Source: WHSM01 sp050701635 (GTDB lineage Bacteria; Actinomycetota; Actinomycetes; Mycobacteriales; Micromonosporaceae). Taken from it: a stretch of 6,873 bases of DNA. The position numbers and the translations under genes were made by a program. The notes under the pieces were generated by a model. The model was not told the origin of the DNA and searched no databases. It saw nothing but the letters and a program-made list of their open reading frames with translations. Where the stretch lies: the NCBI GenBank assembly GCA_050701635.1, contig JBOGDF010000302.1, positions 1 through 6,873 on the forward strand, given 5' to 3'. Every line of letters starts with the position of its first letter. The first letter of the stretch is position 1. Below are positions 1-5,961 of this stretch, in pieces.

Positions 1-967
1 CGAGCATGCCGGCGGCCACCTCGGCCACGTACGGGGAGCGCGGGGTGATCTCGCCGTCGGTGTCGGCGATCAGGTCGGCGGCGTCGAGCTCGTCCACGCC
101 GGGGCCGAGCAAGCGCCGGGTGGCGGGCCGCCCCAGCAGCCCGAGCGCGGCCATCGCGGTCCGCGCCGGGCGGGTCAGGTCGGCGAGCGCTTCGGCGACG
201 GCGTACGCCACCTGCAGGTCGGTGCCGCCCGAGCGTGATGCGTCGACGGCCTCGGCGGCGTCGGTGTCGGCGCGCTCGGGCGAGGTCGGTTCGCGCTGGG
301 TGGCGGCGTGCTTGGCCAGGGATTCGAGCGCGAGCGGGATGCCGCCGGCGCGGCGTACCACCGTGGCGACGCCGGCCGGGCCCAGGCTGGGGGCGGCGCG
401 GCGTACCAGCTCGGTGGCGGCGGCGTCGTCCAGCGGCGGCACCGGGAGCCAGCCGCGGGCGATGCTGCGGAGCCGGCGTACCGCCTCGGCGGGCAGCGGG
501 TGGGGAGTACGCAGAGCGACCAGAACCCGGCAGTGCTCGGCGATCCCCGGCAAGGCACCTACGGTGAGCGGATCGGCCCACTGCAGGTCGTCGATGACGA
601 GCAGTCCGCCGCGTACCCGGGAACGCACCGCCTCGGTCAACAGGGCGGGATCGGTGACCGGAAGGCGTGCCCTGACCGCCCGGGTGAGCGCCAGCGCCGG
701 ATTAGTGCGTAAGATCGCGAGGCCACCACCGGTGAACACCGGGCCGCGGTACGCCGCGGCGATACGGCGTAACGCCGTGGTCAGTCCCGCACCTGGTACG
801 CCGGTGAGCACCACCAAACCTGGTTCCTTGAGCGTGGTAGCGACGCCGGTGACGATGTCGGCGGAGCTGGGCGTACGGGAGGGGTCGCTGGGGGTGACCT
901 GACCGGTCGCCTCCGCTGCGCGGCTCGTCGCCGTGGCGTCTGGCTCGCTACCAGGCGCTTTGCGCAT
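1..967 (-). CDS. AAA-type ATPase / LuxR-like large regulator, N-terminal part (partial at left edge)
   Basis: This is a reverse-strand reading frame with no stop from ATG at 967 to the window edge, giving 322 complete codons. The start is supported by a strong Shine-Dalgarno GGGGGAGG 6 nt upstream. The protein has a probably flexible N-terminus of about 35 residues. A P-loop-like stretch GVPGAGLTT follows at residues 56-64, then the Walker B motif LLVIDDLQWADP at 122-133. That DDLQWAD signature is typical of the AAA/STAND ATPase module of LAL (MalT-like) LuxR regulators. A GGIPLALE stretch near residues 207-214 also fits such modules. In the known family a helix-turn-helix domain lies at the C-terminus; here that part is outside the window, so the regulator role is inferred. 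Oddities are Leu62 where the catalytic Walker A lysine is expected, and two TTA leucine codons (66 and 86). It is transcribed divergently from the dynamin operon. A non-regulatory ATPase remains possible. Confidence 0.85.
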   Translation of the reverse strand, partial: MRKAPGSEPDATATSRAAEATGQVTPSDPSRTPSSADIVTGVATTLKEPGLVVLTGVPGAGLTTALRRIAAAYRGPVFTGGGLAILRTNPALALTRAVRARLPVTDPALLTEAVRSRVRGGLLVIDDLQWADPLTVGALPGIAEHCRVLVALRTPHPLPAEAVRRLRSIARGWLPVPPLDDAAATELVRRAAPSLGPAGVATVVRRAGGIPLALESLAKHAATQREPTSPERADTDAAEAVDASRSGGTDLQVAYAVAEALADLTRPARTAMAALGLLGRPATRRLLGPGVDELDAADLIADTDGEITPRSPYVAEVAAGML

Positions 968-973
968 TCGAGA

Positions 974-981
974 CCTCCCCC
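974..981 (-). promoter_or_regulatory. Strong ribosome binding site of the minus-strand regulator gene
   Basis: Read on the minus strand, the site is GGGGGAGG ending 6 nt before the ATG at 967, and it fixes that start. The GAGGT containing the Shine-Dalgarno (minus strand, plus-strand 973-977) could pair with ACCTC (plus-strand 984-988) across a 6-nt loop. That small hairpin would cover the ribosome site. Five base pairs is too few to claim regulation. Confidence 0.6.
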
Positions 982-1012
982 GCGAGGTGGCACAAATCTG
1001 GGATCCTGCGCT

Positions 1013-1035
1013 GGAAGGATATTCGTAGTGTGGTT
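1013..1035 (+). promoter_or_regulatory. Candidate ECF-sigma-type promoter for the operon (weak)
   Basis: The only promoter-like pair I could pick out in the divergent intergenic region is GGAA (1013-1016), a 16-nt spacer, then GTT (1033-1035). This resembles the GGAA...GTT pattern of stress-type ECF sigma factors of actinobacteria such as SigR/SigH. It would start transcription about 50 nt before the first operon gene. No good housekeeping -35/-10 pair was seen at a suitable distance. Short motifs like this occur by chance in GC-rich DNA, so the call is tentative. Confidence 0.2.
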
Positions 1036-1092
1036 GCTGTTGGGGCCGGACATGGCACCCGACACGGATAGATACAGGAGGACACAGGTCCG

Positions 1093-1656
1093 ATGAGCGA
1101 CTTGACAGACACCACGGTCGACGAGCCTACCGGTGGCTACGACGACGACTTCGACGTAAACGGCGACGGCGTCGTGGACGAGGTGACCACGGTGGAGTAC
1201 ACCGACGGCACCCAGGCCGCGGTGGTCGACACCGACCACGACGGCGACGCCGAGATGGTCGGCAGCGACGCCAACCGTGACGGCGTCATCGACACGCTGG
1301 ACACCGACGAGAACAACGACGGCAAGCTGGACACCTCGTACGTCGACAGTGACCAGGACGGCACGATCGACACGATGTACTCCGACACCGACGGTGACGG
1401 CAACGCCGACACCATCGGGGTGGACAGCAACGAGGACGGCGTGATCGACGCTCTCGGCACCGACTCCGACGGCGACGGCCGGGTCGACACCGTGGTGGCC
1501 GACACCAACGCCGACGGCCGCGCCGACAGCACGGTCGTGGACCGTGACGAGGACGGTCGTGCCGAGGTGATCCTCACCGACAGCGACGGCGACGGCACGC
1601 AGGAGACCGTTGTGTACGGCACGGACCACGGCGGCAACCCGTACACCACGGGCTGA
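1093..1656 (+). CDS. Acidic DxDxDG-repeat protein (thrombospondin type 3-like, putative Ca2+-binding)
   Basis: A 187-aa, strongly acidic protein and the first gene of the operon. AGGAGG at 1076-1081 lies 11 nt before the ATG, a slightly long but usable spacing. After an acidic leader (residues 1-20, with DDDFD at 17-21), the protein is nearly all repeats. One unit, DVNGDGVVD, starts at residue 21. Ten units in exact 13-residue register start at residues 46, 59, 72, 85, 98, 111, 124, 137, 150 and 163. The consensus is D-[ST]-[DN]-x-D-G-x-[VIA]-[DE]-T-x-x-x. DxDxDGxxD loops bind calcium in thrombospondin type 3 repeats and resemble dockerin/EF-hand loops, so calcium binding is a reasonable inference. 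No signal peptide or TM segment is visible, so it is predicted to be cytoplasmic, unusual for TSP3-like repeats. It occupies the place IniB has in iniBAC, but I see no clear IniB similarity. The stop lies 6 nt before the next gene. Confidence 0.88.
   Translation: MSDLTDTTVDEPTGGYDDDFDVNGDGVVDEVTTVEYTDGTQAAVVDTDHDGDAEMVGSDANRDGVIDTLDTDENNDGKLDTSYVDSDQDGTIDTMYSDTDGDGNADTIGVDSNEDGVIDALGTDSDGDGRVDTVVADTNADGRADSTVVDRDEDGRAEVILTDSDGDGTQETVVYGTDHGGNPYTTG
1228..1617 (+). repeat. Ten in-register 39-bp coding repeats (13-aa DxDxDG units)
   Basis: The interval is exactly 10 x 39 bp and encodes ten consecutive 13-residue units, each beginning with Asp and carrying D-G at unit positions 5-6. Two units (residues 98 and 124) share DxDGDG with different flanks. 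Wobble bases and x positions have diverged, so these are old protein-level repeats rather than recent perfect DNA duplications. The periodic GAC/GAC composition also keeps long antisense frames open across this region; those are shadows. Confidence 0.85.
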
Positions 1657-1662
1657 TAAGCA

Positions 1663-3153
1663 ATGGGACCTGGTCCTCTGAGTGCTCGTGTGGCCGGCCT
1701 CTGCATGGAGGTCGGCCACCGGCTCGGTGGAGCCACCCAGGCCGCGGTCATGGACGTACGGCGGCGGCTCGGTGAGCCGTTACGGGTGGCGATCGCTGGG
1801 CGCTTGAAGTCAGGCAAGTCGACTCTGGTCAACTCGCTGATCGGCAAGCGGGTGGCGCAGACCGAGGTCGGTGAGTGCACCCGGCTGGTCACCCAGTTCC
1901 GGTACGGCACCGCCGACCGGGTCGACGTGGTCAAGCGGGACGGTTCGCGGGTCAGTCTGCCGCTGGACGAATCCGGCATGGTGCCGCAGCGGCTGAACGT
2001 ACCGCGCAACGAGATCGGTTACATCGACTGCACACTGACCAGCGACCGGCTGCGGGACCTCACCGTGGTCGACACGCCGGGTCTGTCATCGACCAACTCG
2101 CCGATCAGCGAGGAAGCGAAGAAGTTCCTGTTCGACGACGACCTCGATCAGGATTCGCAGAACGCGCTGTCCGGCGCCGAGGCGATCATCTACGTGTTCA
2201 CGCAGTCCGTACGGGCCGACGACCTGGAGGCGCTGGAGGCGTTCCGGTCGATCTCGGCGCGGCTGTCGAGCAACCCGATCAACTCGTTGGCGCTGTTCAA
2301 CAAGGTGGACAAGCTCGCCGGCGGCGGTGACCCGTGGCCGGTCGCCGGACCACTGGCCAAGCAGCAGGCACAGGTGCTGCGCCGGGCGGTCTCCGACGTG
2401 GTCCCGGTGATCGGTCTGCTGGCCGAGACCAGCGAGGCCGGCCGGTTGACCGCGGCGGACTGTGAGGCGCTGCGGGCGCTGGCGAAGCTGTCGGAGGGCG
2501 AGCGCGCCGTACTGATGGCCTCCGCCGACCTGTTCGCCAACCGCGAGTGCGCGGTCTCGCAGGAGCAGCGCAAGCGGCTGCTGCGGCTGCTCGACCTGTA
2601 CGGCATCGGCTTCGCGGTCGCGGCGCTGGTCGCCGAACCCCAGCTCGCCACCGGTGACCTGGTACGCAAGCTGTTCCTCGCGTCGGGCTTCCCGCGGCTG
2701 CGGGAGACCCTCGACCAGGCGTTCCGGTGGCGTACCGACGCCATCAAGGCCGGCTGGGGGCTGTCCACCCTGGAGAAGGTCGCCGGCCATGCCGAGCGGC
2801 CGGCGGACCGGGAGTTGCTACGGGACGCGATCGAGCGGGTGGTGCAGCAGCCCGAGTACCACCGGCTGAAGCTTCTCGAGGTGGCGCAGCTGGTCAGTGC
2901 CGGCAGCGTCGACCTTCCCGAGCAGATGGAGGTTGAGCTGACCCGGCTCGCCCTCTCCCACGACCCGGGCTGGATTCTGGACATGGCGGGAGCCCCCGTT
3001 CCGCAGCTGGCGCAGGCGGCGCTGGACGCCGCGACCCGGTGGCGCGCATTCGCCGTCGCGGGCGCCAGCCCTGCCCAGGCGAGAATCGCGCACGTCGCCC
3101 ACCGCGGCTTCTACCTGCTCTCCCAGCGGGTACGGGCCGAGGCCACACGTTAA
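1663..3153 (+). CDS. Dynamin-like GTPase, IniC type
   Basis: A 496-aa dynamin-superfamily GTPase, close to the length I recall for mycobacterial IniC (about 493 aa). All main G motifs are visible: G1 GRLKSGKST (46-54), G2 Thr73 in ECTRLVTQF, G3 DTPG (137-140) in LTVVDTPG, and G4 NKVD (213-216). The region from about 260 to the end is helical and charged, as expected for a dynamin stalk. No strongly hydrophobic segment is present, so it is probably peripheral or brought to the membrane by its partner. The ATG at 1663 follows the upstream stop by 6 nt and has no good Shine-Dalgarno, pointing to translational coupling. Met15 (ATG at 1705) is an alternative start, still ahead of the G1 motif. Leu40 is a TTA codon. 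A 56-nt gap separates it from the next gene. Membrane remodelling together with the IniA-type partner is the likely role, from family knowledge. Confidence 0.9.
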   Translation: MGPGPLSARVAGLCMEVGHRLGGATQAAVMDVRRRLGEPLRVAIAGRLKSGKSTLVNSLIGKRVAQTEVGECTRLVTQFRYGTADRVDVVKRDGSRVSLPLDESGMVPQRLNVPRNEIGYIDCTLTSDRLRDLTVVDTPGLSSTNSPISEEAKKFLFDDDLDQDSQNALSGAEAIIYVFTQSVRADDLEALEAFRSISARLSSNPINSLALFNKVDKLAGGGDPWPVAGPLAKQQAQVLRRAVSDVVPVIGLLAETSEAGRLTAADCEALRALAKLSEGERAVLMASADLFANRECAVSQEQRKRLLRLLDLYGIGFAVAALVAEPQLATGDLVRKLFLASGFPRLRETLDQAFRWRTDAIKAGWGLSTLEKVAGHAERPADRELLRDAIERVVQQPEYHRLKLLEVAQLVSAGSVDLPEQMEVELTRLALSHDPGWILDMAGAPVPQLAQAALDAATRWRAFAVAGASPAQARIAHVAHRGFYLLSQRVRAEATR

Positions 3154-3209
3154 CTGAGCACGCCCACCCCGTACCGATCCCAATCCGTGACAGATAAACA
3201 GGAGCGCCG

Positions 3210-4043
3210 ATGACGACCAGCAGCCTCCGTATCATCGCCGTGGGCATCGCCCTGATATTCGCGGTGTTGACCGGGCTCTTTACCGGTATGGCGGGTGGTC
3301 CGGTATGCACCACCAGCGACCAGCCTTCCGAACAGGCTCCTGGTCAGAACCAGGAAGACGCCTCACCCGGGACCGGGCGCCGTGGCGGCGCCCCCGGTCA
3401 GGGCGCCTCGCCGGGCGGCGAGGAGCAGCCGGGCGAAGGCGAGCAGCCGGGTGGCAACCCGGAGCAGCCGGGCCCCGGTGGCGGCATCCCGGGCAATCCG
3501 GACGAGACCTCCACCGCGGACGTCAACCCTGAGGGGGCGCGTGCGGTGCCGCTCACGGTGACGGCGGAGACCAGCTGCGAGAGCGGGTTCTCGGTGCCGG
3601 CGGCGCTGGTCGGCTTCTTCGGCGTACTGCTGGGGGCCGGCGCGGTGGCGGGGCTGTTCATGGTGCTGGGGCGCCGGGAGCCTGGCCCGCGGGCGGTGCC
3701 GGCGGTGGTGCCGACCGCACCGGACAACGGCTCGGCCGGCCGGGAGCAGATTCAGGGCGAACGCTCCACGCTGGTGCAGACCTGCATCTACGTACGGGAC
3801 CGCGCCACCAGCAAGGCGCTGGCGGACCGGCTCGGGTGGGCGCTGCAGGAAGTGGGCGTAGCCACCGTGGTGCCGACCGGCGCCCGGTTCGATCCGGCGC
3901 ACCACGAGGCGGGAGGTTCCGCCGCCGCCACGGACCCGTCCCAGGTGGGTACGGTCGCCGCGGTGGAAGTGCCGGGTTACATCGATCGCGGTGTGGTGCT
4001 ACGGGCCCCTGTGGTTACCGTGTACCGACAGGACGGAAAGTGA
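3210..4043 (+). CDS. Two-TM membrane protein with Gly/Pro-rich linker and C-terminal GrpE-like domain
   Basis: A 277-aa protein; AGGAG at 3200-3204 lies 5 nt before the ATG. Order of parts: TM1 or uncleaved signal anchor (about 8-28); an outside linker rich in Gly, Pro, Gln and Glu (about 34-112); TM2 (about 129-153) followed by GRR; a short linker; and a C-terminal domain (about 185-277). The tail reads as GrpE: a helical part (187-216), then FDPAHHEA (227-234), DPSQVGTV (242-249), PGY (255-257) and VLRAPVVTV (263-271). These match the order and spacing of the GrpE head (FDPxxHEA, GTV, PGY, LRxAxVxV), the part that contacts the DnaK nucleotide-binding domain. The predicted topology puts the GrpE-like domain in the cytoplasm. 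The long paired N-terminal helices of true GrpE are missing. Cys33 and Cys123 sit at the two ends of the outside linker and could pair. The proposed role is a membrane-tethered exchange factor or adaptor for an Hsp70. The match was made by eye. Confidence 0.78.
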   Translation: MTTSSLRIIAVGIALIFAVLTGLFTGMAGGPVCTTSDQPSEQAPGQNQEDASPGTGRRGGAPGQGASPGGEEQPGEGEQPGGNPEQPGPGGGIPGNPDETSTADVNPEGARAVPLTVTAETSCESGFSVPAALVGFFGVLLGAGAVAGLFMVLGRREPGPRAVPAVVPTAPDNGSAGREQIQGERSTLVQTCIYVRDRATSKALADRLGWALQEVGVATVVPTGARFDPAHHEAGGSAAATDPSQVGTVAAVEVPGYIDRGVVLRAPVVTVYRQDGK

Positions 4044-4070
4044 CGGCGGCGTACGGCGCCACCAGTCCAG

Positions 4071-4076
4071 GGAAGG
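4071..4076 (+). promoter_or_regulatory. Ribosome binding site deciding the start of the IniA-type gene
   Basis: GGAAGG lies 7 nt before ATG at 4084. The same frame is open from an earlier ATG at 3991, but that start would overlap the GrpE-like gene by 53 nt and add 31 residues with no family resemblance. The 4084 start is therefore preferred. Confidence 0.65.
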
Positions 4077-4083
4077 TGCGAGC

Positions 4084-5952
4084 ATGAGCGCGCCCGCGAA
4101 GCAGGCCGGCATCACCGTCTCCCAGCTGGAGAAGCTGATGCGGGGCGGCGTCGACAACGCGATGGCGCAGCTGCGCCGGGTCGACCCCGACGCGGCCTCG
4201 GACATGGACATGATGCGCCGCCGGGAGCAGACCCGCCCGACGATCGTGGTGGTCGGCGAGACCAAGCGGGGCAAGAGTTCGCTGACCAACGCGTTGGTGG
4301 GGGTACCGAACCTGTCGCCGGTGGACGCCGCGGTGGCCACCAGCTCGTACCTGGAGTTCGTGCACTCCACCGAGCACGGTGCCCGCGCGTACGTGCCGGG
4401 GCGGGAGGATCCGGTGCAGCTGCGTACCGAGGACATCCGCGACTGGGGTACGGTGCTCGGCTCCATGCCGGAGGGCGTACGGCCGCCCCGGCGGATCGAG
4501 ATCCGGCACTCCGCTCCCCTGCTGCAGTACGTCAATCTGGTGGACACGCCCGGGGTCGGCGGGCTGGATTCGCTGCACGCCGAGGTGGCGATGGACGCGG
4601 TGGAACGCGCCACCGCACTGCTGTTCGTGGTGGACGCCTCCTCGCCGTTCTCCCGCCCGGAGATGAACTTCCTGGTGGAGGCGAGCAAGAAGGTCAACCT
4701 GGTGTTGTTCGCGCTGACCAAGACCGACGCGTACCCGGGTTGGCGCACCATCCTGGACGACGACGTCTCGCTGTTGCAGGCGCACGCGCCACGGTTCGGG
4801 TCGGCGCCGTTCTACCCGGTGTCGTCGCGGCTGGCCGAGATGGCGATGCGGATGCCGAAGGAGGCCGCCGCGGAGCTGGTCAAGGAGTCGCGGGTCGCCG
4901 ACCTGCAGCACGCGTTGATCAAGCTGGCGTCCCGGGGGCACCTGCTGAACTCCGCCAACGTGCTCCGGTCGATCCGTAGCGAGTTCGTACGGCTGGACCT
5001 GCAGGCGATGGAGGGGATGAAGGCGGCGGACCCGGATCCGGCGCAGGCGGCCCGGTTGAAGGAGGAGCGCGCCAAGGTCAACTCCCGGAAGCGCTCGGAG
5101 TCCAAGCAGTGGTCGCTGGCGCTGAACACGGAGACCAACCGGGCCAAGGTGGAGGCCACGGGGCGGCTGCGTACGTACTTCTCGAAGCTGCAGGAGCAGT
5201 TCCTCAACACGGTCGAGAAGTCCAGCGGCGGTGATCTGAAGAAGCTGCCGTACGACGTGGACCGGGCGCTGCACGCACTGTCCGTACGGATGTCCGCGGA
5301 GCTGGAGTACCGCTTCCGGGTGATCGGTCAGCGCATCCTGGCGCAGGTGTTCACCCCGCAGGAGCTGCAGTTCGTACTGCGCCGGCTGAACGCTCAGCTG
5401 CGGGTCGCGATGCAGGCCAAGCCGCGGCGGGAAGCCGGTGGCGACACCTCGATGATCGTGATGTCCAGCGCCGGTACGGTCATGATGGGCACCAACGTGG
5501 CACGGATGGCCGCCGGTGGCGCGGCGGCCGGGCTGCTCGGTACCGCGGCGATGACCGCCGGTCTCGGGCTGGGCCTGGCGGCGGCCGCGTTCATGATCTA
5601 CAAGCGCAAGGTGCAGAACGACCGCAACCAGGCGCGGCAGTGGCTGCGGGAGGTGATGAACGAGTCCCGGGCGACGCTGCAGGACGAGATCATGCACCGG
5701 TTCACCGACTTGCAGTATTCGCTTACGCTCGCACTCGACGACGCGATCGAACGCCGTCTCAAGCACCTCGACGGGCAGATCGCGTCGATCGACCAGGCGA
5801 TGGCGGAAGACAAGGCAACCCGGATGAAGCACAAGGCCACGCTCACCAAGGAGCGGGAGGCGCTGAAGGCACGGATTACCAAGATTGACGAGGTCCTAGT
5901 CAAGGCGCGCGGCATCGTCCCGGTGCCGCCACCCTCGGACAAGGAGACGTAG
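4084..5952 (+). CDS. Dynamin-like GTPase, IniA type, with hydrophobic hairpin and C-terminal coiled coil
   Basis: A 622-aa dynamin-superfamily GTPase, near the length of mycobacterial IniA (about 640 aa). G motifs: G1 GETKRGKSS (58-66), G2 Thr86 (AVATSS), G3 DTPG (154-157) in NLVDTPGVGG, G4 TKTD (212-215). A long helical region follows (about 280-450). Residues 457-506 are hydrophobic and rich in Gly, Ala and Met, in two runs separated near NVARMAAGG, and end in IYKRK. This fits the membrane-inserting paddle or hairpin of bacterial dynamins. Residues about 553-609 are charged heptad-like helix (DAIERRLKHLDGQ onward), a probable coiled coil, with a short Pro-rich tail. In mycobacteria IniA binds and remodels membranes in a GTP-dependent way; I infer the same here, probably together with the IniC-type protein. 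The gap from the GrpE-like gene is 40 nt and the next gene begins 9 nt after the stop, so co-transcription is likely. Confidence 0.91.
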   Translation: MSAPAKQAGITVSQLEKLMRGGVDNAMAQLRRVDPDAASDMDMMRRREQTRPTIVVVGETKRGKSSLTNALVGVPNLSPVDAAVATSSYLEFVHSTEHGARAYVPGREDPVQLRTEDIRDWGTVLGSMPEGVRPPRRIEIRHSAPLLQYVNLVDTPGVGGLDSLHAEVAMDAVERATALLFVVDASSPFSRPEMNFLVEASKKVNLVLFALTKTDAYPGWRTILDDDVSLLQAHAPRFGSAPFYPVSSRLAEMAMRMPKEAAAELVKESRVADLQHALIKLASRGHLLNSANVLRSIRSEFVRLDLQAMEGMKAADPDPAQAARLKEERAKVNSRKRSESKQWSLALNTETNRAKVEATGRLRTYFSKLQEQFLNTVEKSSGGDLKKLPYDVDRALHALSVRMSAELEYRFRVIGQRILAQVFTPQELQFVLRRLNAQLRVAMQAKPRREAGGDTSMIVMSSAGTVMMGTNVARMAAGGAAAGLLGTAAMTAGLGLGLAAAAFMIYKRKVQNDRNQARQWLREVMNESRATLQDEIMHRFTDLQYSLTLALDDAIERRLKHLDGQIASIDQAMAEDKATRMKHKATLTKEREALKARITKIDEVLVKARGIVPVPPPSDKET

Positions 5953-5961
5953 GAACAGGCC

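Noticed and set aside
6..902. Long plus-strand frame (298 codons) opposite the regulator
   Set aside because: It is Ser/Ala/Arg-rich shadow coding on the antisense strand. The minus strand carries a strong ribosome site and a recognisable Walker B motif.
1228..1617. 39-bp periodicity considered as a CRISPR-like array
   Set aside because: The period is in frame, encodes a regular protein motif, and has no conserved repeat/unique spacer alternation.
781..1719. Minus-strand frame of 312 codons with a Val/Gly/His repeat pattern
   Set aside because: It is the antisense of the 39-bp DxDxDG repeats and runs across the intergenic region into two other genes. The repetition is inherited from the plus-strand gene.
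1137..2009. Minus-strand frame of 290 codons rich in Ser
   Set aside because: Also antisense to the repeat gene and the GTPase G1 region, with no domain and a product dominated by Ser/Thr/Pro from reversed codons.
3991..4083. Upstream ATG extending the IniA-type GTPase by 31 residues
   Set aside because: It would overlap the GrpE-like gene, and the ATG at 4084 has a well-placed GGAAGG.
4015..5832. Minus-strand frame of 605 codons
   Set aside because: It lies opposite the IniA-type GTPase, whose G motifs and family length are clear. The antisense product is Arg/His/Leu-rich low-complexity sequence.
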